From an uncultured Bacteroidales bacterium (lineage in GTDB: Bacteria; Bacteroidota; Bacteroidia; Bacteroidales; F082), in NCBI GenBank assembly GCA_937896505.1, contig CALBNP010000219.1:1-24256 (forward strand): a stretch of 24,256 nucleotides of DNA, in the 5' to 3' direction. The notes under the pieces were generated by a model. It did no database searches, had not been told where the DNA came from, and saw only the letters and a program-made list of their open reading frames with translations. Shown here one piece after another: positions 6,255 to 15,800 of the stretch. A program made the position numbers and the translations under genes. How positions within the stretch are numbered: position 1 is the first letter of the stretch; every line of letters starts with the position of its first letter.

Positions 6255-7637
6255 TCACACCATCTTCTTGGCTTCTTCCAGAATCATGTTGGCAAAGCGT
6301 TCGGCCTCAGCCTCGCTCTTGCCTTCGGAATAGATGCGGATGATAGGTTCAGTATTCGACTTGCGCAGATGCACCCAACCTTCCTCAAAGTCAATCTTCA
6401 CGCCATCGATGGTGGTCACCTTTTCGTTCTTGAACTTTTCGGCAAACTTAGCCAAGATGCCATCGACATCGGTGGTGGGAGTCAACTGTATCTTGTTTTT
6501 CGACATGAAATAGGCAGGATATTCATTCTTCAGTTCAGAGCATTTCACCTTCTTCTCAGCCAGCTGAGTCAGAAACAAAGCCGTTCCCACCAAGGCATCG
6601 CGGCCATAGTGGATTTCAGGATAGATGACGCCGCCATTGCCTTCGCCACCAATTACGGCACCCACTTCCTTCATCTTCTCCACCACGTTGACTTCGCCCA
6701 CGGCAGCGGAAAAATACTGCTGTCCATGCTTTTGCGTGACGTCACGCAAAGCGCGAGTTGACGACAGGTTGGAGACCGTTGGGCCAGGCGTGTGCTTGAG
6801 GATGAAGTCGGCAACCGAGACCAAAGTATATTCTTCACCGAACAATTCACCATCTTCCTTGACGAACACCAAGCGGTCGACATCGGGATCGACGACCACA
6901 CCGAAGTCGCAGCCTTGCTCTTTGACATAGCTGCAAATCTGAGTCAGGTTTTGGGCCAGAGGCTCAGGGGTGTGGGCAAAATTTCCTGTCGATTCGCAGT
7001 TCAGTTCAAGCACTTCCTTCACGCCCAAGGCGCGCAACATCTTAGGGATGGCAATGCCACCTGTCGAGTTCACCGCATCGACAGCCACCTTGAAATTGGC
7101 CTTTTCAATCACCTCGCGGTTGACCAATGGCAGCTTGCACACCATTTCGACATGCTTATCCATCCAACCATCAACTTGCCGATAGCTACCGATTTGCTCA
7201 ATCGGCACGAAATCGAATTCATCCTTGGCAGCCACATCGAGCAGCCAGGCACCTTCGGCGGCTGAGATAAATTCGCCCTTGTTGTTGAGAAGCTTCAAGG
7301 CATTCCACTGTGCCGGATTATGCGAAGCCGTGAGGATGATGCCCGCATCGGCCTTCAGTCCCGTGACAGCGATTTCGGTGGTTGGCGTGGTGCTCAAGCC
7401 AATGTCGAGCACATCGGCGCCCATGGCTTGCAAAGTGCCGCAGACCACTTGATTGACCAAGAAGCCCGACATGCGGGCATCGCGGCCAACAACAATCTTC
7501 GGACGTTTTACGCCACCATGTTGGATGAATTTGACAAATGCAGCGGTGAATTTCACCATATCAATGGGTGTCAGGTTATCACCCGGAGTGCCACCAATGG
7601 TGCCACGAATACCTGAAATAGACTTAATGAGTGTCAT
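6255..7637 (-). CDS. glmM: Phosphoglucosamine mutase GlmM
   Basis: A 460-residue phosphohexomutase matching the Bacteroidota GlmM type. It would convert glucosamine-6-phosphate to glucosamine-1-phosphate on the way to UDP-GlcNAc for peptidoglycan. Signatures: N-terminal 'SISGIRGTIGG', phosphoserine loop 'ILTASHNPAQWNALK' (Ser 105), metal loop 'DPDVDR' (Asp 250, 252, 254), sugar loop 'GGEGNGGVIYPEIHYGRDAL', and phosphate-binding 'RKSNTEPIIRIYSEG' near the C-terminus. It differs throughout from the PMM/PGM at 1707-3053, so the two are not a recent duplication. The start lies 18 bp after the stop of the EEP-hydrolase gene on the same strand, so it may be the last gene of the mutL-rhomboid unit. 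Its 3' end faces the nested repeat cluster. Confidence 0.93.
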   Translation of the reverse strand: MTLIKSISGIRGTIGGTPGDNLTPIDMVKFTAAFVKFIQHGGVKRPKIVVGRDARMSGFLVNQVVCGTLQAMGADVLDIGLSTTPTTEIAVTGLKADAGIILTASHNPAQWNALKLLNNKGEFISAAEGAWLLDVAAKDEFDFVPIEQIGSYRQVDGWMDKHVEMVCKLPLVNREVIEKANFKVAVDAVNSTGGIAIPKMLRALGVKEVLELNCESTGNFAHTPEPLAQNLTQICSYVKEQGCDFGVVVDPDVDRLVFVKEDGELFGEEYTLVSVADFILKHTPGPTVSNLSSTRALRDVTQKHGQQYFSAAVGEVNVVEKMKEVGAVIGGEGNGGVIYPEIHYGRDALVGTALFLTQLAEKKVKCSELKNEYPAYFMSKNKIQLTPTTDVDGILAKFAEKFKNEKVTTIDGVKIDFEEGWVHLRKSNTEPIIRIYSEGKSEAEAERFANMILEEAKKMV

Positions 7638-7655
7638 ATCTATTTATCTTCTTGG

Positions 7656-8768
7656 TTATTTTTCAATCTTGAAATCCAGAATTACTGGATAATGGTCTGA
7701 AAGTTTTTTCTTTATACAATTGAATTTCAACGGCTTGACATAACCATTACCCCAAATGTAATCAATACGGAGCAAAGGTAACTTGCCGCCATAGGAAGGT
7801 TGGATACCATGTCCTGCCTTCACAAACGAGTCGTGGAAACCCGCCTTGCACATCTGCCTATAGACATACGACAGCGGCACGTCGTTGAAATCGCCACAAA
7901 CGATGATAGGAGCATCAACCTCAGGCATCCCTTCGATGACTTCCTTGATTTCGTCGCTGCGATGCACGAAAGCAGTCTGCAATTTCTTCACGATTGTCTT
8001 TCTTACCGTATCCAATTCTTCCGACATCACCTCGGGCAACGAGCCAATTTCCTCATCTGTAATACTATACGAGAGCAGATGCACATTGGCAACATAAAAT
8101 TTCCCCTTCTCGCCAGCATCCACCGACACCATGACTCCGTAAGTGTTTTCCTTGCCAAAGCCAGTGTCTTCCGAAACTTTCTGCAATGGGAAACGCGAAT
8201 AAATCACGTTACCGCCGAAGTTGCGTTTCGTATTATAATATACATAAGGAAATCCAGAAGCTTGGGCAAAGAGTTCGATGCTTTGGTTGCGGGTGAGTCC
8301 CTTCTTGAAAGACCGCGTAAATTCTTGAAAGCAAAGCACATCAGGCGACTGTTCGCCAACTTCAATAAGCACTTCATTGACAAAATCGACCATCGTTCCT
8401 TCCTTACCGACATAATCGAAATTATGCACATTATAGCTCATCACACGGATGTCACCTTCTTCTTCAACACGGTTTCCAAACGAATACGACTTGCTCAAAC
8501 CCGGAATCGCGATGAGTAAAGCAATGACCGAAATCCATGCCGCTTTCGACCACATCAAGACGAGAAGCAACAGAACCAGGCAATTGAAGAAAAAAACTTC
8601 CCAAAATGCCAAGCCAAAAAACGAAGCCCAGACGAATACTTTTGGTGAGATGTAACAACTTAACACGCTCATCACCATTGAGAACAAGCCAACGAGAGCC
8701 AAGATGACAAGAAGGGCAACTACAATCTTGCCAAACACACTCCTCTGATTCTTTTGTTTTTTTACCAT
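7656..8768 (-). CDS. Membrane-anchored endonuclease/exonuclease/phosphatase (EEP) family protein
   Basis: A 370-residue protein with three predicted N-terminal transmembrane helices (about 13-36, 43-70 and 77-92) and a C-terminal EEP hydrolase domain (from about 106). Active-site signatures are intact: 'MSYNVHNF' (Asn 113), 'CFQEF' (Glu 149), 'CGDFNDVPLS' (Asp 293, Asn 295), 'RIDYIWG' (Asp 336) and 'LSDHYPV' (Asp 358, His 359). The fold cleaves phosphodiesters or phosphomonoesters with a divalent metal; the substrate (nucleic acid, phospholipid or inositol phosphate) cannot be decided. By topology the catalytic domain may face the periplasm, but I cannot fix its side. The gene begins 2 bp after the stop of the upstream rhomboid gene, so it belongs to that operon. 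Confidence 0.9.
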   Translation of the reverse strand: MVKKQKNQRSVFGKIVVALLVILALVGLFSMVMSVLSCYISPKVFVWASFFGLAFWEVFFFNCLVLLLLVLMWSKAAWISVIALLIAIPGLSKSYSFGNRVEEEGDIRVMSYNVHNFDYVGKEGTMVDFVNEVLIEVGEQSPDVLCFQEFTRSFKKGLTRNQSIELFAQASGFPYVYYNTKRNFGGNVIYSRFPLQKVSEDTGFGKENTYGVMVSVDAGEKGKFYVANVHLLSYSITDEEIGSLPEVMSEELDTVRKTIVKKLQTAFVHRSDEIKEVIEGMPEVDAPIIVCGDFNDVPLSYVYRQMCKAGFHDSFVKAGHGIQPSYGGKLPLLRIDYIWGNGYVKPLKFNCIKKKLSDHYPVILDFKIEK

Positions 8769-8770
8769 AA

Positions 8771-9682
8771 CTAACTGTTTTTGAACAGGAACGCCTTTTC
8801 CTCGTCAGTCAAGCTGGCATAGCCGTTTTTGGCCACCTTATCTAAAATGGCGTCGATGTCACGTTCCTTTTGTGCCTTTTGCTGGTTGTATTCTTCATCG
8901 GAACGAGGGCAAGTTTCTTCCCTTACTTCCTCGTAACTAGTATATTCAAAGTCATTTTCGCGCTTCTTGGAATGGAACAGTGTGCCCAAACTGAAATCGG
9001 TGCGCAACAGCAGTCCATACACAAAGCCGAAGGTCGCACCACCGAGATGCGCAATTTGCGTTCCTGGATTGGCCGCATCGATGGTCAGCACATCAATGAC
9101 TATCAAGATGATTGCCAGCCACTTGTATTTGATACCACCAAACAGCATCATGCGCAATTCGTAATCAGGATTATAGGCTGCCGCCGCCACAATGATGGCC
9201 AACGTCGATGCCGAAGCGCCCATGACGTATGACGTCTCGCAAATCTCCTTCAAGGCGGGAAAAACATTATAGGACAGCACGAAAAACAAGGCGCCGAAAA
9301 GTCCGCCCAAACCATAAGTCAAGGCGAGTTGCTTCTGCGAGAGGAACTGCACGAAGATGATGCCACCTAAATAAAGCATCCACAAATTCAGGAACAGGAT
9401 CCAGAATCTTTGGTTCGACACCATGTAAGTGATTACCGTCCAAGGGCGATGGGCCAGCTGTGTAAGCGAAGCCGGCAAAGCCAAAAACGAAGCCACAAGA
9501 TTCGGTCCCTCCATCTTGAAAAGCCACATCGTCACGCCACAAAGCGCCAACAGCAACCACACAGCCACATTGGCGATAATCAAATAATTAAGGACGGTTT
9601 TCTGAGCGAAAAACCTTTTTATCGACTCGCCAAAGCTCGGCCGCTGAAAGCCGTATCCGTTATTTCCCATGAAAGGATTCAT
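8771..9682 (-). CDS. Rhomboid family protein with GASA active-site variant and C-terminal tail
   Basis: A 303-residue multi-pass membrane protein of the rhomboid intramembrane serine protease superfamily. The catalytic serine block reads VMGASAST (Ser 157), with Ala where canonical rhomboids have the second Gly of GxSG. The partner His is present in 'IAHLGGATFGF' (His 212), and an Asn at about 99 ('LNLWMLYLGG') fits the oxyanion region. After the membrane domain a charged cytosolic tail of about 70 residues ends 'IDAILDKVAKNGYASLTDEEKAFLFKNS', recalling the small C-terminal domain (DUF6576) often fused to Bacteroidota rhomboids. The start was moved to the ATG at 9682, because the 48 residues before it are not rhomboid-like and the new start overlaps the upstream rhomboid stop by 4 bp (ATGA). 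Both Ser and His remain, so activity is plausible. Confidence 0.88.
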   Translation of the reverse strand: MNPFMGNNGYGFQRPSFGESIKRFFAQKTVLNYLIIANVAVWLLLALCGVTMWLFKMEGPNLVASFLALPASLTQLAHRPWTVITYMVSNQRFWILFLNLWMLYLGGIIFVQFLSQKQLALTYGLGGLFGALFFVLSYNVFPALKEICETSYVMGASASTLAIIVAAAAYNPDYELRMMLFGGIKYKWLAIILIVIDVLTIDAANPGTQIAHLGGATFGFVYGLLLRTDFSLGTLFHSKKRENDFEYTSYEEVREETCPRSDEEYNQQKAQKERDIDAILDKVAKNGYASLTDEEKAFLFKNS

Positions 9683-10371
9683 CCGTACAACTCTCCTTTC
9701 TTCTTCCAGTGAAGAATCAGAATCAATCCGAACAACATGCCACCCAAGTGGGCGAAATGAGCCACATTGCCGCCACCCACAAAGCCGCTGATAAGCTCGA
9801 TGACCGCATAACCGATGACAAACCACTTGGCCCTAATAGGAAACAGGAAATACAAGTAAATCATCGAATTAGGAAACATCATGCCAAAAGCCAAAAGCAA
9901 GCCGTAAATGGCACCCGAAGCACCGACAGTAGTCATCATGTTGAGGTATTCACTCATTGAGACGACCATGTTTCCTCCTAGATTTACACTTTCATAACCA
10001 GCCAATTGCGTCGCATATTGGATATACTGCACGCCTTCCTGACACAAACCGGCACCCAGACCACAAACCATATAGAAAATGAGGAAACGCTTCGAACCCC
10101 AAATGTTCTCCATATTGGCGCCAAACATCCACAAGGCAAACATATTGAAAAACAAGTGCTCGAAGTTACCGTGCATGAACATATAGGTCACGATTTGATA
10201 CGGGCGAAATCCCGAGGCTTTGAAGAAATGCAAGCCCAAGAGGTCGTTCAAGTCGATGTTGAATTTCCTGAACGTAAAGGTTGCAAGAAACATTAAAAAA
10301 TTGATAATCAGAAGGTTTTTAACTACTATTGGTAAAACTCTGAATCCAGAAGGGCTATATTGTTCACTCAT
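9679..10371 (-). CDS. Rhomboid family intramembrane serine protease (canonical GASG)
   Basis: A 230-residue polytopic rhomboid protease. The catalytic serine motif VGASGAIYG (Ser 152) and the catalytic His in 'HFAHLGGMLFG' (His 208, with His 205 just before it) are intact. The 'HGNFEHLFFNMFALWMFG' segment (about 67-84) supplies the conserved His/Asn residues of the second helix, followed by the GxxxExxxG-like 'GANMENIWGSKRF'. It would cleave substrate transmembrane helices within the inner membrane; no substrate is suggested. The start at 10371 (ATG) was preferred to the TTG at 10377, giving a 2-bp gap after the mutL stop. The end overlaps the next rhomboid by 4 bp, so mutL and both rhomboids should be co-transcribed. 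Confidence 0.92.
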   Translation of the reverse strand: MSEQYSPSGFRVLPIVVKNLLIINFLMFLATFTFRKFNIDLNDLLGLHFFKASGFRPYQIVTYMFMHGNFEHLFFNMFALWMFGANMENIWGSKRFLIFYMVCGLGAGLCQEGVQYIQYATQLAGYESVNLGGNMVVSMSEYLNMMTTVGASGAIYGLLLAFGMMFPNSMIYLYFLFPIRAKWFVIGYAVIELISGFVGGGNVAHFAHLGGMLFGLILILHWKKKGELYG

Positions 10372-10373
10372 AA

Positions 10374-12209
10374 TCAATTAAACTTTTGGAGCAAATCCTC
10401 CATATTTAAAATAACGTATGTTTTCTTTCCATTGAGTGCCATTTCGGCCACGTTACAAGCAAAAAGTTGATCTACAAGATCTTGCATTTCAATTTCAGAG
10501 AGCACTTTTGAGGCCTTGATTGACAACTGCGATGCCATGGTCTTGGCGAGGTTCAACTTCCTATCCAACTGCAAGTCGGTACGATTTATTTTGTAGTTTT
10601 CGATAATTTTTTCCAGCAGTTGCACCGCATCGCAACCAGCCGAGTCGGAAGGCGTTCCATTCACCATGAAAGTGGTGGCGTTGACTTGCTCGAGGCTGAA
10701 GCCTAAACCTTCCAATTCGGGCAGCAGTTCCTTCAGCAGCAAGGCATCGTTCATATTCACAGCAAAAGGCTGCGGGAACAACTCCTGCTGCGAAACGCCA
10801 TTGCGGTTTTCCAGTTCCTTTAAGTATTTCTCAAAAAGAATGCGCGTGTGTGCCAAATGTTGGTCAACAAGCAGTAGTCCCGACTTCACCGGAGTCAGAA
10901 TATACGACTGATTGATTTGCATATATTGACACTTTGGCTTCTCAACTACATTCATTCCAACCGACTCATTCTCTACGTTTTGCATATCAACACGGTCGCC
11001 ATAAAGCAAACGCCAGTCGGAAGAAACGGGCATTCGGCTTTGATGGAACGAGCCACCGGCATTTGAAGATTTTTTATCGTAGGAAGTCTGTTGGAAAGGA
11101 TTATAGTTGGCATCGAAAGGCACATTGGGCACCACCAGCGAATCGGTTCCTTTCGACACTTCGCCGAAATCGATGCCCGAATCGGCGGGTTCGTCGAAAT
11201 CAATCATTGGCGAAAGGTTATGCTGTCCGATGGCCTTACGCACTGCCGCATGAAGCACTGCATACACTAGCTTGACATCCAAGAAGTTGACTTCGGTCTT
11301 AGTCGGATGAATGTTGATGTCGATATCGGCAGGATCCACTTCGATATTCAGGAAATAGCCAGGGAAACTATCGTTAGGAATCATTTCCATAAAGGCATTT
11401 TCGATGGCATGATGCAGGTAGGCATGTTTGATAAACCGCTTGTTGACAAAGAAATACTGCTCGCCGCGCGTCTTCTTGGCGCATTCGGCCTTCAAGATAT
11501 AGCCATGAATGTTGACATGGTCGGTTTCTTGGTTGACAGAGAGCAGCTTTTCGTCATAGCTGTTGCCGAACAGTCCCATGATGCGCTGTTTCAAGTTGCC
11601 CGGATAGAGGTGATACAGCTCCTTGCCATCGCTGTTGAGTGTGAAGCCAATTTCGGGGTGCATCAGCGTGACGCGGATAAACTCCTCAACCACATGGCGC
11701 ATCTCGGCCGCCGTCGATTTCAGGAAGTTCCTTCGAGCCGGTACGTTGAAGAACAAGTTCTTGATAGCGAAGGAAGTACCGACGGGCATCGGCACCAAAG
11801 TCTGTTCCTTGACCACAGAGCCTTCGTTGACGATTTTCGTTCCCACCTCGTCTTCGCGACGACGCGTCTTCAGCTCGACTTGCGCGATGGCTGCAATGCT
11901 CGCCAAAGCCTCGCCACGGAATCCCATGGTGCGGATGGCAAACAAGTCTTCCGCCTTTTGTATCTTGGAAGTGGCATGACGCTCGAAGCATAGGCGCGCA
12001 TCGGTTTCCGACATGCCGCAGCCATTGTCGGTAATCATAATCAGCGTTTTTCCTGCATCCTTCACCACCAAGTCGATCTGCGTAGCACCGGCATCAAGCG
12101 CATTCTCCATCAGCTCTTTGACAGCCGATGCAGGACGCTGGATAACCTCGCCCGCCGCTATCTGGTTGGCGACACTATCAGGCAGTAACTTAACAACGTC
12201 TTGACTCAT
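10374..12209 (-). CDS. mutL: DNA mismatch repair protein MutL
   Basis: A 611-residue MutL, the matchmaker ATPase that couples MutS mismatch recognition to strand incision. The N-terminal GHKL ATPase is complete: 'VKELMENALDAGA' (catalytic Glu 32, Mg-binding Asn 36), 'DNGCGM' (about 61-66), 'FERHATSKI' (about 75-83) and 'GFRGEALASI' (about 96-105). The transducer domain contains 'HPTKTEVNF' (about 301-309). A low-conservation linker (about 335-425) leads to the C-terminal dimerisation domain. There the endonuclease motif DQHA(x)2E(x)4E is replaced by 'DQHLAHTRILFEKY' (from residue 449), so the first acidic pattern is not intact and this protein may lack intrinsic nicking activity. It is the second gene of the minus-strand unit that starts at 12581. 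Confidence 0.97.
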   Translation of the reverse strand: MSQDVVKLLPDSVANQIAAGEVIQRPASAVKELMENALDAGATQIDLVVKDAGKTLIMITDNGCGMSETDARLCFERHATSKIQKAEDLFAIRTMGFRGEALASIAAIAQVELKTRRREDEVGTKIVNEGSVVKEQTLVPMPVGTSFAIKNLFFNVPARRNFLKSTAAEMRHVVEEFIRVTLMHPEIGFTLNSDGKELYHLYPGNLKQRIMGLFGNSYDEKLLSVNQETDHVNIHGYILKAECAKKTRGEQYFFVNKRFIKHAYLHHAIENAFMEMIPNDSFPGYFLNIEVDPADIDINIHPTKTEVNFLDVKLVYAVLHAAVRKAIGQHNLSPMIDFDEPADSGIDFGEVSKGTDSLVVPNVPFDANYNPFQQTSYDKKSSNAGGSFHQSRMPVSSDWRLLYGDRVDMQNVENESVGMNVVEKPKCQYMQINQSYILTPVKSGLLLVDQHLAHTRILFEKYLKELENRNGVSQQELFPQPFAVNMNDALLLKELLPELEGLGFSLEQVNATTFMVNGTPSDSAGCDAVQLLEKIIENYKINRTDLQLDRKLNLAKTMASQLSIKASKVLSEIEMQDLVDQLFACNVAEMALNGKKTYVILNMEDLLQKFN

Positions 12210-12252
12210 CTTCGCATTATAATTTTATGTTTTTCAAACGCTTACATTTTTC

Positions 12253-12272
12253 AGACGCGATGAATCGCGTCT
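12253..12272. repeat. Palindromic GACGCGAT repeat abutting a stop codon
   Basis: AGACGCGAT (12253-12261), a 2-bp spacer, then ATCGCGTCT (12264-12272) form a perfect 9-bp stem in the mutL upstream gap. On the minus strand it reads on directly from the TAG stop of the upstream gene: GTAG, AGACGCG, and so on. From memory, a GTAGAGACGCG...CGCGTCTCTAC palindrome is a dispersed repeat in several bacterial genomes. It may attenuate transcription into mutL or stabilise the upstream mRNA. Confidence 0.7.
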
Positions 12273-12581
12273 CTACTTGCCCATCAACCCACTGACGATG
12301 TTGGTAAGCAAAGGCGTGCAGAAGACATAATAGAAAACGAACAAGATGACGGCACCCCAAAGGACGCGACGAATCAGTCTGTTACGCTGGTCGGCCTTGG
12401 TTTCTTCTTCGCCGCCCTTGCCCCACTTGCGACGCATTTCGAGGCGAAGCTGTTCCTCGTGGCTAAGATCGGTATCCAAACCCATCTCGGCTCTTTTCTG
12501 TTTACGCGCTTCCAATTCCGGATCGTAGAACCGAGGAATGTAGTTGAATTTCCTTGGTGTATGTTTATAGAAAAATCCCAT
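12273..12581 (-). CDS. Conserved hypothetical single-pass membrane protein upstream of mutL
   Basis: A 102-residue protein that I recognise only as a Bacteroidales conserved neighbour of mutL. It starts MGFFYKHTPRKFNYIPRFYDPE, continues as a charged, probably helical cytosolic segment rich in Glu, Arg and Lys (about 24-70), then has one transmembrane helix (about 73-92, WGAVILFVFYYVFCTPLL) and a short tail (about 93-102). No catalytic motif is seen. It is the first gene of the minus-strand unit leading into mutL and the rhomboids, with a -7 element 50 nt upstream. The 63-bp gap to mutL holds a perfect palindrome. An inner-membrane helper or scaffold is possible but unsupported. Confidence 0.75.
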   Translation of the reverse strand: MGFFYKHTPRKFNYIPRFYDPELEARKQKRAEMGLDTDLSHEEQLRLEMRRKWGKGGEEETKADQRNRLIRRVLWGAVILFVFYYVFCTPLLTNIVSGLMGK

Positions 12582-12631
12582 TTTTACTTATTTTTAGGTT
12601 GTCGTTCTTGTTAGCTCACCATAAAATTTTA

Positions 12632-12639
12632 CAAAGATA
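12632..12639 (-). promoter_or_regulatory. -7 promoter element for the mutL-rhomboid unit
   Basis: On the minus strand the octamer is TATCTTTG, matching TAnnTTTG, 50 nt before the ATG at 12581. The intergenic region 12582-12880 (about 300 bp, very AT-rich) holds this and the oppositely directed receptor promoter; I see no other gene there. Confidence 0.6.
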
Positions 12640-12787
12640 CAGATTTTTTCCTCTACTTATTTAAATAATTTCTCAAGACAGATTTTAACATTTCCATAAA
12701 TCAATATTTTTCAACGAATTAACAAGTTATCAACAATAACTGTTGAATATTTTTCCTTATCAGAAAAAATGGCAAAGTATGATTTTC

Positions 12788-12795
12788 TATATTTG
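12788..12795 (+). promoter_or_regulatory. -7 promoter element for the TonB-dependent receptor
   Basis: TATATTTG matches TAnnTTTG. The start codon is at 12881, giving an untranslated leader of about 80 nt, long for this window. Confidence 0.6.
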
Positions 12796-12796
12796 C

Positions 12797-12815
12797 AATT
12801 CCTTATAATGGAATT
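12797..12815 (+). promoter_or_regulatory. Possible 5'-terminal hairpin of the receptor mRNA
   Basis: AATTCC (12797-12802) and GGAATT (12810-12815) form a perfect 6-bp stem with a 7-nt loop directly after the -7 box, so it would sit at or overlap the 5' end of the transcript. Such hairpins can stabilise abundant outer-membrane protein mRNAs. The exact transcript start is not known and could fall inside the stem. Confidence 0.35.
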
Positions 12816-12880
12816 TTACAAGAAAAAGAGTGAACACACACATTTTAACAACATCAATTATTAACATTAAATTATTATCT

Positions 12881-15800
12881 ATGAAAAAGTTACTTACTTT
12901 TTTCGTGGCAATGATTGCCTCCATCAGTTTGATGGCACAGGTGACATCATCTAGCATCAGCGGTAAGGTGACCGACGGAAACAAGGTCGCCTTGGCAGGT
13001 GCTACTATTGTCGCTACTCACACTCCATCAGGTTCACAGTACTTTTCTGTGGCAGATGCTAACGGTGCTTACCGTTTGCTCAACATCCGTCCCGGCGGCC
13101 CTTACAAGATTGAAGTCCGCATGGTCGGTTTCCAAACCACAATCCAAGAAGGCATTTCCGCTACCTTGGGCGAAACCAAGATCTTGAACTTCAAGATGCA
13201 AGAAGAAGCCATCGGCTTGGGCGAAGTCACCATTGCCGGTGAAGCAATCCCAAGTGGCATGGACAGCGACCGTGCTGGTGCTACCACTGCCGTTACAAGT
13301 GAACAAATCGCTAACCTTCCTACCGTTAGCCGTAACTTGAACGACGTGTTGGCCCTCACTCCACAAGCTGCTTCAAACACCAGCGGTATGGCTATCGGCG
13401 GCGGCAACTACCGTCAGTCATACGTTACCGTTGACGGTGCTGCCTTCAACAACGCTTTCGGTATTGGCCAGAACCTGCCTTCAGGCGGTAGCCCAATCTC
13501 ATTGGACGCTCTGGAACAAATGACCATCAACGTCACTCCTTTCGACGTCCGTCAAAGCGGTTTCACCGGTGGTGCTATCAACGCCGTGACAAAGAGTGGT
13601 ACTAACGAATGGCACGCTTCCGTTTACGACTACTTCCAGAACAACAACCTGAAAGGTTACTACGTAAACGACAACGCATTGACCAACACCTATTCATTGA
13701 ACAACACAACAGGTTTCACCGTTGGTGGCCCTATCGTTAAGAACAAGTTGTTCTTCTTCGTCAATGCTGAATACACTGCCGACAACCTCCCAGGTTCGAA
13801 CAGCGTCGCCCGCATCGATGAAAACCAAGCTTTCGGTGAAGACGTCAACGAAAACCGTCCTACCGTCCAGATGATGGACGAAATTCAGGGTTTCCTAAAG
13901 GATAAGTTCAATGGTTACAACCCTGGCCGTTATCAAGGCTACTCACTGTCAACTCCTGACTACAAGGTTTTGGCTCGTTTAGACTGGAACATCAACGATA
14001 ACAACAAGTTGAACATCCGTTTCAGCAACACCCACTCAGCTTATTCCAACCCACCTTCGTCATCCATGTCGCCTCTTGGCGCTACCAACACCAACTTCAC
14101 ATACGGTGGTGTCAACTACAGCTTCAACCGCTACAGCGAAGGCCGTCAATCAGCTTACTCTCTGCCATTCGAAAGCGCTCGTTACCTCCAAGAACAAAAC
14201 TTCATGTCAGCCGCTGCTGAATTGAACACCCGCGTGATGAGCGGCCGTGGCAACAACATGGTCCGTTTGGCTTGGTCACATCAATACGAACCACGTTCAT
14301 TCCAAGGCAACATGTTCCCAACTGTTGACATTCTGAGCAATGAAGGCTGCGCCGAAGGCCGTACCGCTATGTACACTAGCTTCGGTCCAGACCCATTCAC
14401 CTATGGTAACCTCCGCGACGTCCAGACCGCTATCGCTACCGACGAATTCAGCTGGGCTACTGGTATCCACAACTTCACCGCTGGTTTGCAATATGAATGG
14501 AACCGCACCCAAAACGGCTTCATGCAAGGTGGTGCCGGTTGGTACATCTACAACTCATGGGATGACTTCAAGAACGACAACCTTCCTGCTCTTTATATGA
14601 TTACCCACGGTAACAACAACGATCTGAAGCAAACGTTCCCATCCTTCGACTATGCACAGGGTTCCGTTTACTTCCAAGACGAAATGAGCCTCAGCGAATA
14701 CTTCAAACTCGCTGCTGGTCTCCGTCTCGAAATGCCTTACCTGAGCAATCCTAACAACAACCTCAACAAGGACTTCGCTGCTGTTGCTGCTGCCAACCCA
14801 GAATCATCATTCGCCGGCCTCAGCACCGCTGACCTTCCAAAGCTCAGAGTGAGCGTTTCACCTCGTATCGGCTTCAACTGGGACATTCTCCACAACCGTA
14901 ACCTCATCCTCCGCGGTGGTAGCGGCCTCTTCACTGGTCGTATCCCATTCGTGTGGATGGTTTCTGCAATGGGTAACGCTAACGTCCTCCAAAACCAATA
15001 CATCGCCAACTCTTCTACTGGTCTGCCAACAATCCACTTCCACCAGAACATTGCCGACCAACTGGCCGAAGTCTATGGTGGTCAATTTGAAGCTAAAGAC
15101 CTCTCAGCTCCTACCGCTGCTACCATCATCTCCAAGGACCTCAAGATGCCATCGGCATGGAAGAGCTCACTCGGTTTGGATGCTAAACTTCCTGGCGGCA
15201 TCAAGGCTACCGTTGAAGGCATCTTCAGCTACAACTACAATGAAGTGTATGCTTCACAACTCGGTTACAAGAAAGCTGGCGAAGTCGTCCTCGATGGTGA
15301 ACACCAAGCCCGTCAACTCTGGGAATCAGAAGGCATCAAGAATTCTGATGGCGCTAAGATGACTGGTTACTACCTCCACAACGAAAGCAAGCTCCACGGC
15401 TACTACTACAGCGTCAACGCTCAATTGAGCAAGAACTTCAGCAATGGCCTTGGCCTGATGGCTGCTTACGCTCACAGCGACGCTAAGAGCCTCAGCGACG
15501 GCAGTGGCGACCAAATCTCTGAATTTGTCAACACCTACAACGTCAACGGCAACAACGCTCCTGAACTCGGTTACTCCAACTACGTTGCTCCTAACCGCGT
15601 CATCGCTAACGTGAACTACACCTTCTCACAAGACAAGCTCGGCACCAACGTCGGCCTCTTCTACGAAGGCTTCAACATTGGCTACTTCAGCGGCTACTCC
15701 TACTCAAGAGTTTCTTATGTGATGAACAACGTGAGCGGTACCTCAGCTTACCAACTCCTTTACATCCCAACCAACGAAGACCTCAACAACATGAACTTCA

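Noticed and set aside
7800..8519. A long plus-strand open frame (239 codons) opposite the EEP-hydrolase gene
   Set aside because: It is antisense to a gene with full catalytic motifs, has no recognisable domain and no promoter.
9683..9826. N-terminal extension of the second rhomboid up to 9826
   Set aside because: The 48 extra residues are not rhomboid-like and overlap the conserved end of the first rhomboid; the ATGA overlap at 9679-9682 is the natural junction.
11307..11993. A 228-codon plus-strand frame opposite mutL
   Set aside because: It lies wholly within the conserved MutL ATPase and transducer coding region; its composition is that of a mirror frame.
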